64,000 bases of DNA from Otis tarda (lineage: Eukaryota > Chordata > Aves > Otidiformes > Otididae): positions 6,538,001 to 6,602,000 of the forward strand of contig CM048575.1 in assembly GCA_026413225.1 (NCBI GenBank), read 5' to 3'. Each line of letters starts with the position of its first letter. Within the stretch, counting starts at the first letter, position 1. The notes under the pieces were generated by a model, which searched no databases, had not been told where the DNA came from, and saw only the letters and a program-made list of their open reading frames with translations. Made by a program: the position numbers and the translations under genes. Positions 34,040 through 47,000 of this stretch are shown here, piece after piece.

Positions 34040-37000
34040 TTATTTTGCACATTACTAGGATCAGTTACTGCCGTGGCCAGGTTCATTTCTTTTCTTGGGT
34101 TTTGTTGTACAGCCTCTAAGAGCCACTTTGATTATTGTTTGTTTGGGAGGGGAGGGGTAAAGCTGGATGATTGCATTTGCATTTCTTGCACTGCAAAGTC
34201 TCTCATCGCAAATACAAACCCCTCAATCTGCATCCCTGGGATTCATACCGCTGTAACACAGATCACATCCTACCCACTTCTCCAAGGTAATGGAGGTGCC
34301 TGCCAAGTATCTTGAGATCAGACTGCGCTATTCCCTGCAACATCGACAGCCAGAAGCATTCCAGCAGCAAAATTCTAGTTTTTACTGTAAAGCTGAAGGA
34401 AAAAATATTCAATCTACTCTTGTGCTTTTTTGAAAATAGAAGTGTCAAAAGAGATCTCCCAGAATCTAGGTGCTCGCTCCATTTTAAATTTTTACATAAA
34501 GCTTTCCTGTCCCCTACCTCTGCCTCCTGTGACAAGCTGGTGTAGGACGCAACGCGGTGCAACTTTCAGGAAACAGAGTCCTCTGCCTTCTCCAGTTGAT
34601 TATTTTAAGCATATTCATTACAAATGAAACACCGAATCCTCTGTCATTAAAGAAATCAGACGCTAAACAGATTAAGAAAAAGAGACCTAAGGAAAGGGAT
34701 ATACTGCAAATATGTTAAACCAACTATCTAAAGCAGATTCAGGTTACAAACTGCTTTTAAAGGTGCAGATCAGGCCAGTAAATGTAATTTACTAAGCTAT
34801 CAGGAGTGTGCACCAGGCAACAGAAGCATTGCTGCAATCCGTTCCCCACCCTCCCACAGGAAAGCTCCGAGGGCCCTCGGTGTTGTAACATCAGCTCGTT
34901 CCAGGATGTGGACGTGGCTGAGGGGCGGCCAGAGAGAAATACTCTCCAGTAGGTTACAAGAGCCTGCAGTGAAATTGAAGTATGACAAACTAAAAGACCA
35001 TCCTCCACCACAGGGAGCCCTAAAAAGGGTACAAATCCCAAGGAAACTGCTCATTCAAAGTTGGATAGAAAGCCTTGGGGTTTTTTGGTCTGTCACCTTC
35101 ACACCTTAAAATGGATTTATCAACAAGTTAAATTTTTTTTTGGTTTTGCTCACTTTAAGTTCTCTAATTAAACCAACACTTACGTTAGTTCAAAATTACA
35201 AGTATCTGACACTTTTTCCCCAGAACTTTGCTGGGGACAGGGCCAATGGACAGACAAACACCTGGGGGGGCAGCCTTCCGACCTCCACCACACAAAATGG
35301 CTCTGGCCAAGTTTCAGTTAATTCCTTTGCTTCACATTCTGCATCCTTGGAAGGGATTAACGCAGCCTCTTTTTTTAGAGCATTTGAAATCTTTAGATGA
35401 AAAGAATCACCTAACAGTACTGCATTATGATGGGACAATTTTTCATCCCTCACACTGCTATGAACAGTGAAAGCAGAGAGCATGGCACACAGCGTTCATT
35501 TTCCCTTTTGACCCACGTCTGGAGAATCGTTTCCACAGCTGCCATCAACTTGAGGTGTCTCTTCTCACCATTTCAGCCTTTTTAATGCTTGACCTGACCA
35601 CTCATCTTGTTTCTACTACTGCAATTACACTAATAAAGAACAAAAAGGCTCCTGCAATCAAGGTATCTTTTACCTTCTCCTGAGCTTGCAGGACAGTTCA
35701 ATGACAGCAAGACCACACAAGAAGCTGCTCTCCTCACTGTGATTCCCTGCACCACGGCTCCCATGAGATCAGAACGCTCAGGCTTTCCCCTTTCTCAGAC
35801 GCAAGCCTTCTGCTTCCCTTGCACTCGTGAAACGCACAGCCTGTTCCATACAAACTCCGCTCAGCCTGTAGATGCCAGCTGTACATTAACCACACTCAGT
35901 ATCTGCAGCACCACTCTAGACTTGCTTTCCCTAAACCGGCCACTTAATTACCCCGTGTGAACAGCAATATTCCAGATGCACTGATTGATTACTGGACTTC
36001 GAATACACAACGGAGAATTTAACCCTGTTCTCTTTTCTGTGCAATGCTATGACACCTCCTGAACCTGGTACTCTGCACCGAGTATGACATGTTGCTCTCC
36101 AGTTGTACGATATGATATGTATGATAACAAAACAGCCTATTTTTACATTTATTTCAAACAGCTGCTGAATTGCAGAGGCAACAATATTTACGAAAGCAAC
36201 CCAAGGAGATGCAGTAATTTTATCATCTGTCTTTTGAAGAGCAGATTATTCCACCCCACCCCCATCAAACATCTAGCCAGTTCCTGTAGATTGCAAAGCA
36301 TTCTGTTGTTTCTGTGAAGTTTTGGACAAACCTCGATTACTCCCTCCCCCCACCAAAAGCAATTCTCCCTCCTTTCTATTTTTTCCCCTCTTTTCCTCTG
36401 TAGCTTTTGCTGAAGGAAAGGCACATTATCAGTAATAGGAACTGCACATGATGGAATCTGATTGATAGGCTGTAATAAACAATATTATAATTCAACTAGC
36501 AGCTCCGATAAGGTAATCTGATATATAAGAAGTGCTAAAAAGGAGGAAATATCTGCAGAAAATGATTGTAGCTTTTGGCTGTATTGCTGTTTTCTTCCAT
36601 GCATCGAGCACAGAGATTGTGGCAGTGAACTGAAGTACAAAGCTACTTATATTCAAATGATGTACACATCAATCTTACATTTTGAGGAAGCCAGAGCGGT
36701 ATTTTTAATAGGTTCATCACCATTAAAGTGCATCACAAAGGGAGGCTGGAGCACTCAGAGGCTGGGTAAGGGATGATGATGCTCACCAGCGTCAGGACCA
36801 TAAACGGTGGCCCAGGCTGCAGGGGCTGTCAAGGCTGGAGGGGATGGGGCTGTGCCGGGGTCACCCACTTTGGAGTGCGGCCCCAGAAGGGGAGCGCCCT
36901 GACCAGCAACAGCCTGCCAAAGGCTCCTCTTCCAGCAGGGTGATGGGAATAATAAACTGCTTTTGCTGAAACCTTCGCATGTTTCTCAGAAATATTCCAA

Positions 37001-39460
37001 ACAGAAATGACTTTTAAGCAGTGAAGTAGTCTCTTAATGGAATTAGAGGTAATTAGCACAGCAAGACCCTTTCTATCCTGTAGACAGCACAGTGATAACA
37101 ACAGAGCCTCCATTTTGGACCTCAGGGAAAGCAAGGTCAGCTCAGCCCTTCACTAAGTCATGCCTCATCATCCTGCAATTCCTCTTCAGGTGAAATAAAT
37201 ACAAAGCTCACTCACTGTCATATCTTGCTGGAAGTTATAAAAATAAACCTTCCCTCTGCTCCACAGTGACTGAAGGCAGCAGTGGCACATAACACTCAAT
37301 TTTTGCAAAGCAATGTTAGCTTAGAATATATTAGTGAATATTAAAACAAAAAATACATCTAATTTGAGGAAAGAAAGAACAAGCTATTCCCCTTGTCCAG
37401 AAGAACGACAAAGATGCTTTCTCCCTCCTTCCTACATCTCTCCCATTTCCCCTTGGCTTGTTGTCCCTTCTCGTTAGTCACTCAAGATGTTTGTACGGTT
37501 CATTCTTCCCTCAGGCATAAACGCTCTTTTCCTTTAGGTGCCCTAAGTACGGCTGTGAACACCTTCGCATCTACAAATACAGAGCAAGGCTCTGCTCCAC
37601 AGGCTGCAGTCTGGACACACACCCAGCAAGAGCAGATCTATTCCTGCCCCTCTGAGGGTGGCAGCAGCATTAAAGAGAGCCACCTCAAACTCCTATTCAT
37701 GTCCACGCTCACCCAGAACTCGCCTTAGCCAAATCCTCTCTCTCATCTCTCTTTGCATAGGGTTCCCCATCTGAGCCCTTCCTGAGGTTCAGGACCTGAC
37801 ACAGCTGTCAGCGGGAGAGGAAGCTGGAGGTACCACACAACCGCGCGCTGTGGCAGACCTGGTTAGAAAGCATCTTTTGCCCAGGCTTGACTGCACTGCA
37901 GGTCAAAGGTATGTATGGCTGGTGTAATTTAGAGACCCTGAATCAAAGCTTCTCACTGTCATTGCTCCAACACCTATCCAACTGCCCTGGTCAATATTCC
38001 TCACATCCAGAGGTGTTAGGTGGATCATCCATACTTCCCAGAGAAGCACAAAACACACGGCTGTAGATTGCAGAATTTTGTCCTGTTTTAGGCAGTGGAT
38101 CCTTTAGCACGTAATTTTGCACAGAACAGTTTGCCTACAAATATCCCTCCGTGCATTGGCATGTATTTTATTTACCATACAGACACATTTTGATCTGCTT
38201 GCTTACGAAAACTTTTAAAACCATCAGCCCCAGCTGGACATCATTGTGTCTTCTGCCAAGACAGTAACATGCTGGCCTCCCATGTTCCCTAACTGGGAAG
38301 GCACAGCTATCCTTATTAACCTCATTATTTTGCTCAGGAGGGATTTCATCCACATCTTTTTCCTAAGAGACTATGGTAAAGCACACTGCCTTCCTTATTC
38401 CCAATTCAGTTGCTGGAAACTAAGTTAGAGTTCCTAGTAATAAAGAAGTCTCTTTTCATTTCTCCTCCATTTTAACCACCTGCTTTGATTTATATCAGAT
38501 TCCTCCAGCAATGCAGTTTACCTTCCTGTCTGCACTCCCACCGTACTGGGCTGCAGGGATTTTTCTGTTACACTTTGGAAGTCAAATGGCAGAATCAGTT
38601 CAATGGGGAGCCCCATAAATACACGTCCTGTGCTTGAAAATTGTGCACGGAAAGAGAACTGGACTGGCAGAGTGAGCTGAAGAAGCTGAAGGTCAGAAGA
38701 GCATCGCGGGTCACAGCTGCACCACAGGTACGGAACCAGTGCCCGGCAGAGCTGAGGTCACACTGGCAGTGGTGGTGCACACTGGCTGACTGCACCATTG
38801 GAAACCCTCGCACCGAACCTGCTCATAGCAGAGGGAACATAACAACAAAGTGACTTCTTTGTCAACAAACCTGCCCCATTAGTGAAATTGATGCTTTCCT
38901 GTCCTTGTTTTCCTAAACCACCCATCAGAGTGCCTTTACACTGCAGCTGATACATTGCAAACTGTCCTCAGCTGCCAATCAAACTTAAAGAAACTTCATT
39001 ATAAATGAAAGAGCTTGCAAAACAAGATAGCACACAAATACAAAAAAAAGCAAGGTGGGAGGAAAGCAGATCCTAAAAATCAACAATTCAGACATGTTCC
39101 ACCAAAAAGTAATAATGAAAACAAATATCTATCCCACACAGCCCAGATGCATCAGGTCTGTTTCTCTGGGAGATTTCTTGAGTGAATCTCAAAAATAAAT
39201 AACTGCATATACATTACTCTGCTGTAATGACTCTGCAGAACAGAACTTCCCTTTTAATTCATTGAATTTTCTTATCCTTTGATATTCTGCAGTCCAAAGC
39301 AAAGGCAAAGCTGTGCAATGTCTGCTACTTCAGTACTCCGAGTTACCTCCTCTCCTCGCAGCACCAGGATAATTTCATAAACAAAACCACGCTGATCTCG
39401 ATCCTTTGCAGGACGTGTTCGCTTTATTAGGAGCTGCCATTTGGGAACAGAACGGCGTTG
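34040..39460. other. Unique, partly AT-rich non-coding sequence
   Basis: No gene or repeat is recognised. The part 36440-36730 is AT-rich with TAAT, GATTGATAGG and ATTAAAG words and no sign of repeats. Short frames on both strands are random-looking. Confidence 0.5.
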
Positions 39461-39513
39461 TCCGCATTTTACAGCGGGAAAATGGAAGCAAAGGGATACT
39501 TGCCACAGCCATA
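39461..39513 (+). repeat. MIR-like fragment
   Basis: The text CCGCATTTTACAGCGGGAAA followed by GCAAAGGGATACTTGCC follows the middle of MIR ('cattttacagatgaggaaactgaggc...ttaagtgacttgccc'). The fragment is short and diverged. Confidence 0.45.
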
Positions 39514-41525
39514 TTATAAGTTCAAAAGTATATTAAAATTTAATAACCTGCTTCTGAGCTAGACCACAACACACCAGCTAGGTATATTTTATGCTAGATA
39601 TGAGGAGGAAGATGGGGCAGATCTCTCTGAAGGCTCCTACTTCAATCTACAAGTCCGTCTTTACCAGAGAGATTCCCGTGGATGTTTTTATGTACCTCAG
39701 AGTAGGCCAGCGAGTATGGGAAGGCAAAAAATACCCCGAGACTCTGAAAGATGGAGCCATCGAATTTGAACAGTCGGGGCAGGGGACAGGCTGGCTGAGC
39801 TACCGCTTTCAGACCCGGGCTGCCCTTCTGTGGAGACCCCCACGGCCTGGGCCACCGCACGTGGCAGTGACAAGCAGCACATGGGGCCAGCCACTCCCAT
39901 CGGTGATGCCCCCTGCCCAGCATCACAAGAATACAGGCACAGCCCTATATCCAGCGTTTATTTCTATGTAACGGAGCATCACGCACCTCTGGGTTCCCAG
40001 ACACTGCGCTGAGTACGTCTAATGCGTGCTCACAAGGGTTGGGGAAAGAGCAGGAGATTTCTTCTGCCCTAAACCTGCACATCTCTAGAAAGAGAAAGGC
40101 AAAAGACTGCGGTCCAGATGCAAGACCTTAAAGAGAAAATAGCTACAGTTGTGCGGAATAGGATGGCACTTTGAAAGACATCTGTTTTTTGAATATAAAA
40201 AGGATCTTTATTTCTGCTTTAAAGTGCCTATAAAGCCTTAAGGATCCACGAGAGGCTAGAATAAATGCAACAGACCTTTCTATAGCATGTGCAGAAGGAT
40301 TTTTTAAAAAGTGCATTTTAATTATTAAAATAATTAAAGTAGCATGCTTATCACTGCAGCAGCATCCTCCCATCACAAGAATGTTTTTGGGGATGCAACA
40401 AAGGGCCATTTTAGGTACAGCCTGATTTTCCTCTTTGATAGAGGTGAGTCCTTTCAGCGAAAGGAAAGAAATTCCACCAGGGATTCAGCTCATTATTGTG
40501 TGCAATTTAAAAAGGTTTCCTAAAGGGTGAGTCAGGCTAGTAAGAGACCCATGCTAGCAACGACAAAAAACCCGAGACTTTTCCAGATAGCAACAACAGC
40601 CCTAAGAAACAAACACGGCTGGAAGTTACTGTCATCACCTCGCGTCCCTGAAAACAGTCTGTGTGAGGATGAAGCATCGCGGTTAGCTAGTGCTAACTAA
40701 ATTGCTCAGCTGCACATCTGGGGCTGGCAGGAGACTTCCACTCAAAGCAAACTGTTCCCATAAGCAGAGGAACAACACAGCCTGACTTCTTGCAGCTCTG
40801 TCTCCCGTTTCCCACTGCAGTGACCACAGCTCATTCTTCAGTGACACCCCATCAAGCAAAAGCCCGTGCCCTGCTTTGGCTGGGGCTCTAAGAAGCCTGG
40901 CTGGCCACTCAGTTGCCATGAAATGGGAAGTTTAACAATTTGGCACTCTGTCTTCTCAGTGTAGAAAGTAATTTCATCATGTCAGCAACATTCAGTTGGT
41001 GATTGTCATGAAACTTGGGCGGGGAGGATTCCATAGGTACTAGGAAAGAGCTGACGGGACAATACAAAGCACAATCCTGCACGCCTCATTCCTTCAGGAA
41101 ATCTCTCTGAAAAGCAGCCTTGCAGATCTGGACACCGCTGCTCTGTCATCCTGCGACAGCCCATCTGACCCACCGGCAGAGAACATGCAGCGAAGACAAA
41201 AAAAAGTCAACAAGTAATAATTGAAGAATCAGTAGAAAATCCAACCTCTTATTCAATAAATCTACACCAAACAGCGCCCAGCACAGCCTCATCACCTGTG
41301 TCTGCAAGACTGAGGCTGATGCAGGAATCCTCACCTTTGCTATATGGATACTTTTGTGCTTGTGTAGGTGGGCCCCTTAAACATCCTGGTTCCTCTAACT
41401 ATGGAATAAAGATAACAATACCTTTCATCTACAGGCAGTACCAGTGAGTATAATTTAATTGAACTCTAAAGATGTTCACATCTGCTGATAACGAAGTCCA
41501 GCCGAGTTTCCAAAAGCAGCTAGCT
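39514..41525. other. Unique non-coding sequence
   Basis: A 126-codon frame at 39591-39971 on the plus strand is open, but an overlapping minus-strand frame is open too, and no domain is seen. Near 41400-41450 a GATAACAATACC word could be an old repeat remnant. Confidence 0.45.
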
Positions 41526-41580
41526 CTGCCCAAGGAAACCCAGGGAGTCCACGGCAGAGCTGGAAATTCAAAGTTGATTC
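41526..41580 (+). repeat. MIR-like fragment
   Basis: CTGCCCAAGGAAACCCAGGG, then CACGGCAGAGCTGGAAATTC, matches the 'cttgcccaaggtcacacagg...ggcagagctgggattcgaac' order of MIR-type SINEs. It is decayed but in the right order. Confidence 0.55.
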
Positions 41581-44026
41581 ACCGGTTCAAGACCTTAATG
41601 GAATATTTATATTTCCTCTCTTAAAAGAAAGGGAAACACACTTACCAGGCAGAAAAATACATAGAAAACAAAAACCAAAATGACACAGACTTTCCAAACA
41701 GACAAGAAATAAAAAATTTAAACACCATTCCCTGAAATGCAGGCTGTTCCTGGACAGATAAAATTACACGGGAGGCGGGTGCGTGTTCAAGCCCCAGAAC
41801 ACTGGAGACACTAAAGCAATTCTCTGCTCAAAAAGAAAATGCTTTTTGAGAAGGTTTCGTTGAACTAATTTGTGGATAATGTAAGTTACAGCTTCCAGAT
41901 GAATTTGGCATAAATATTTCACATGACACTACAGCAAGCTCAGTGCAGAGAGCCTGGAAAATGTGGGGGTTTATTTGCCATCATTCTGGAGGAATCGATT
42001 TCCATTGATCAGCCTCTACAGTTGAAGGGGCCGTGCTGTTTGCCTGCGCTTGTTGTTACAGTCCCTGCTGCTGCTTCAGGTGAGCTGTTAAACTGTGGAA
42101 ATAGAAATGGCTTTTATTTTTGTTGCACAAGTAGCAAACACCAGTCACTTTGTTCATATCACCTAAGGGAACACACACAATTTTGTAGAACATTAAGTGC
42201 TGGAGAAGATTTTGAAGTAACTGGGGACTTGATCTGAAACACTGCTGAGAAACCTCAGGACTATGAGGAATGAGGCCATGTGCTTTTATTTATTTCGTCG
42301 GATGTTATTTATCCAAGAGGCCCTTAAAAAGCCCCAGCCAAGATGCAACTCTCCCTCACCTCTCTGGGCATTGGTGTTCTCTCTCAGATGGCCCAAGACC
42401 CCTCCATTTGTGTATTACAGGAACGAAAAGAGGTCCCATTCCCTGTCCTCAGGACATGACAGTCTTAATACAGATGAGAGCAGGATGAAAAGAACTTCAG
42501 TTACCCTGCTTCAGCAGCTAGAGATCCAAAGCACTCAGATCTGCCGCTGTCACTGGTTTCACCCAAGTACAACTGAATCCAGCTCGTTAAAAGAGAGTTG
42601 TTGTCTCCACAGCTTACATGTAACTTAATAAACTTCCTATTTCAGTATTAACAGTTCAGCACGCTCTGATATGTGCTCAGACCTTGGGAGAGTCACTAAG
42701 AACAGATCAAGTGATCTCCGAGGTCTTCTCCACCGGGCTGGAAGGACTCTCACACGGAGCACAAGCACAGACACCTACAGACCCGCGATGAGTGCCTTGT
42801 TCTGCCACGGAGTCAGAGCCAAAAGGACAGATCAGTAACAAAGCCAGGACAAAAGTGACAGGAGTCCTTCAATTCTCAGCCTCTATTTCCTAGAACGCAC
42901 TTCCCTCCGAGCCTTAATAAATATAATTGCTTAAACAAGGACAGCTATTTTTACATTTCGGTTTGCCTTGGCAAGTGTTTAAGCAAAGAAACATGAACAA
43001 AAGGAACCTGTCTTCAGCTGATCATAATGCCATCAAATTAAAAGTTTATATTCTTTAAACACAGCAATGCCTGTCTTTGATGACTGAAAAAAAATGCAGT
43101 TCGACAAGGGAAAACAGAGTGTGTGTTAGCAGGAGTGGAGGTGGAAGCCAGGTGCATCAAGAGGAGTGAAACAAGCAGAAAGCTAATGAGTACAAAGGCT
43201 TTGACTTGGCTGAGTGGGATGCAATTTGTCATACTCAAATGCATTCTTTTCATATGGGAACAACAGAATGTTTCAAGAGTGGTTTTTTATCTTCAAACAG
43301 GACTAAAGAGGAGATTCACCAGACTACCATTCTGCACCAGGAGTCGCAACTAAACTCATCATATGGCTATTGCTTCAAATAATGAGCTTCCTCTGGCCTT
43401 GTCACTTTGCTACCTGTCCTTTACACAGCAAACTGTTGTTCCCAAGGGATAACTGCATCCCAAAGCCTTCAGAAGAGAGTGAGGAGTGATAACCTACTGG
43501 AAACAAGCTAGGAACATGGCTGACATCCTCATGTGGAGTCTCTACATCAGCCTGCCCCAGGGAAAGGTCTGCTGGGTGGGCACAGGGCATCATCCTGACA
43601 CAGTAATTGCTGAATGCTGCGTTATGCTAGCTCTCGGATGAGAAGATCTGGTAGTTCACTCTAGCCCTAAAATCTCAGGCTCAGAATCTGTGGCATCATT
43701 TCCCAAGATGCATGTGCTAAAATTAGGAAAAAAGGTCTCCTGATATGAATTCACCCTCAAGGCATGCTAATTTCAGAAACTGTAGCTGCTTACTATTAAA
43801 ACATTTCGGTCTGGAAATCTTATGAGATTCCAAGTGTCTTACACATTTTGTTGCTGCATGGGCAAGGAATGCAGACTTTTCCTTTCAATTTTACCAGCTG
43901 TTACATGTTACAAGTGATAGAGAATGGTGAGAGCTGTGGCAAGGAGGCAGTTCAAACTCTGCTGTAATTTTGGAAGTACCGGGGTTCTCATCACACCCAC
44001 CCCTGCCAGAGATTTAGGTCTATTCA
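41581..44026. other. Unique non-coding sequence
   Basis: No gene is recognised. Around 42430-42480, CCCATTCCCTGTCCTCAGGA and CAGTCTTAATACAGAT could be an old L3-like remnant, too weak to annotate separately. Confidence 0.45.
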
Positions 44027-44096
44027 TATTCCAGCTAAACCATCTTTACCAAGTTACGCTTTATTCCAGCTAAATCATCTTTACTAAGATACACTT
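44027..44096 (+). repeat. Tandem duplication, 35-bp unit, 2 copies
   Basis: The unit starting TATTCCAGCTAAACCATC (44027-44061) is followed at once by a diverged copy starting TATTCCAGCTAAATCATC (44062-44096). The copies differ at a few positions, so the duplication is not recent. Confidence 0.9.
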
Positions 44097-47000
44097 ATGC
44101 ATTCCACAGTTCATTTGATTTGTCTCCCCCAATACCAGCAAAACAAAACAAATAAAACCAAGAGACATACAAAATAGAAACCACCTCAATGATGACACCC
44201 TTCCCTGGCAGCAACCTCATTTGCTTCTTCTCTCATTTATAATTTTTTTTTTTTTTTTTTACAGCACCACATTTAGAAAGGACAATAAAAGGCTTTGTAC
44301 GTTGCTGCTGAGTTCTGCTGCTGCCCCGAGGGTTACTATCTGCACATGCAGAGAATTGACAAGTAGCCTATGGACACTGGAACTGCTGGCACCAAGGACT
44401 CCTTCCAGCACACATCTAGTCACACCAGTTCTTGAGCAGGTCTCTGGGCTCCAGCAGCCCTCCCAAAACTACAGCACATAAGGATTATACCAATGAACCA
44501 TAAGCCTGGCTTGGGCAAAGCTGCACTATCCAGCAGCAACACATATCCTGTACTTGATACAGGACACGCGCCATCTCCCAGAGCCCTTGGGTTTGCTGGG
44601 GGATCCACACTCCCTCTGCATCCCAGGAGGGAGAGCAACAGCTCCAGAACATAGCTGTGCCCACACAAGCTCCCTGAGCGATTGCTCAGTCCAGGCACAA
44701 ACAACAGAAGGAGCACAGCTTGTTTCTGGGATGTCAGTTTGGACCTGGCTAATCTCTCAATTAAACCAATTTTGCTTTCTGCCTATAAAAGTGAAGAAGT
44801 TTGCTAAAACAAAATCAAAGAACTAACATAGAGCATCCAGAAGAAATTTCCATCCGTAACATACCTCTTTCATTCTCTGTCTGCCTCATTAAGGAAGCTT
44901 CAATAAAATCTTTTAAAAAACACATAGCACAAAAACAATGAAGTGATTGCAGTTTGTACGTGGGATGCAATTAGCATATGAACATCAAAATGTTTCTGCA
45001 ATCTCCATTACCTATGTATTATCTGTGTCTTTTTCAACTCCTACCTTTTTTTTTTTTTTGCAATTCTGTTCCAATTCCTACCCCTGAACTGAAGTCCAAC
45101 ATTCAAATAACCAACAGCAGGAAAATTGTTCAAGGGAGTAGTCCCAAGCAGCACAAACTCATACTGGATTATACACCAGTTACTGGCCACCGCTTCAGTA
45201 TCACCAGAGACAGATGCACTTTCACTGGGTCCAGGTTCTAAATGATCCTCCTCCTGCTGTCCCAGGTCAGACTTCAAACCTTGCAGACACGATTCATGTG
45301 AGGACAAACCACTGATATTGAGCATTTATAACTGCAGTGCTCTGGTTAAAAGGTCAGAACATGAACGTCACACAGACACAAACACATCCCTGACAATTCA
45401 TCTCTAGTCAGAGCAATAACGAGGACATTCCAACCACCTCAGCTCTATGGTATATTCTCTTCCTCGTGTATTTAGGATTTCTAAAGCAATATTATTCCTA
45501 AGTTCCTGCTTATGTACTACATAAACAGGTTATGTGGGAGCTGTTCTGAAGATGTGAAGAATTAGAGCCCCATGATTTAGCACCAGTGAAACTGGTTGAA
45601 AGATAGCTATTTCTACTGACATCTGTTAAAGACAGCAACTCAACAGGGTTTTGATTTTCACGGTCTGGGATGAGTGACCTTCTGATGCAGTGTGGCTGAG
45701 ACAAAGGTGCTCTCCTGGGAGCAGCTGGGTGACCAAGGGTTGCACAAAACTCTTCGTTGCCTGCTTTGAGAAAGAACAGCTGGCTCAGGCCAAAGCAGCT
45801 CAAATGTGCAATTATTCTGTAGCCTGTTATTTATCAGCTCATTAAAAAGTCAATAGTTACCTTGTGAGAAGGCTTCTTGTTTTCTCTGTATCTCATTCTG
45901 CATGATCTTTGCTGCCCTACAGCAGAGGACACTTCTTTCAGCCTAATTTGGCACATAAGCCAGTGTCCCGCCGCCCAGGCGCTGATATTTTAACTCCAGG
46001 CACACCAGATAGAAGAATGCTGAGAAGTTAATAAACATTTCCCCTCCAGATATCTGGGTTAATTTCTCTCTCTCTACAAATTAAGAGCATTTCTCCTGCC
46101 CTGTCCACCACTTCCCCTGGTCAGTGCACTCACTCAGGTCCTCTCGGGTCAGGTTCAAACACAGCTCCCCAGCGCAGCCAGGCTCCTCTCCACCTCCTGC
46201 ACACCTCAGTGCCACCAAGCCCTGTGCAAGGGCTTCACACCACACCTGGACCACCCCACCAGATAGTCCACGTGGCCCAAAGGCAGCGGAAACACCTCCC
46301 AATCTTATTTTACTGTCACTAACTGCTTACTTCAGGGAAAGGAAATAATCCTTTCCAGCCATCCAGGAGGTTTAAAACAAGGACTTTCAGTGTTAAACTA
46401 CGCAGCTGAAGCTAAAGAAAACTCCCTTAGTTAGTACCAGTAGCTAACTAATACAATTCTTACAAAGGTAAGCAGAGTTCCTCCTGCTCTCTAAAGGCTG
46501 CAAGGACAATCTCCCTTAATGAAGAGCACTGGAAAGCCATTCAAAAGCCATGCAGCCCTGAAGTGGCAGAGCTTTACAAGCAAGTTTCAGCCTGGGTGTG
46601 CTGCCCTCGGCGCTCAGAATGATTCCTGCTCTCAGCAGCCCCTCATCTCCCATTTTCTGACCCTTGCTGCTTCCGCTGGCTCCCTTCAGCTCCACAGTTA
46701 CGCTGCATGTTGCTGAAGTGCTGGGAGCTGTGAATCCCATGCCTTCACAGCTATGCCATGGCTCCCCTCTTCCCCAGCCATAGCCACAGGAAAGGGCATT
46801 TCTGCCTTAGCCAGGATACATGCCTGAGAGAAGGTTAATAAATATTTATAGGTCTAAATGCTCAGAGGTGCAAACAATCAAGTCTTTTGCAAATGTCACA
46901 GAATGTGGTAGAGTCTATGCAGATCCCTGAACGCCCAGGGTGGGCAGATCCTGATTTGCTAACACAAAGAACATGAACCGCGCTGTCATCAGCTCCAGGA

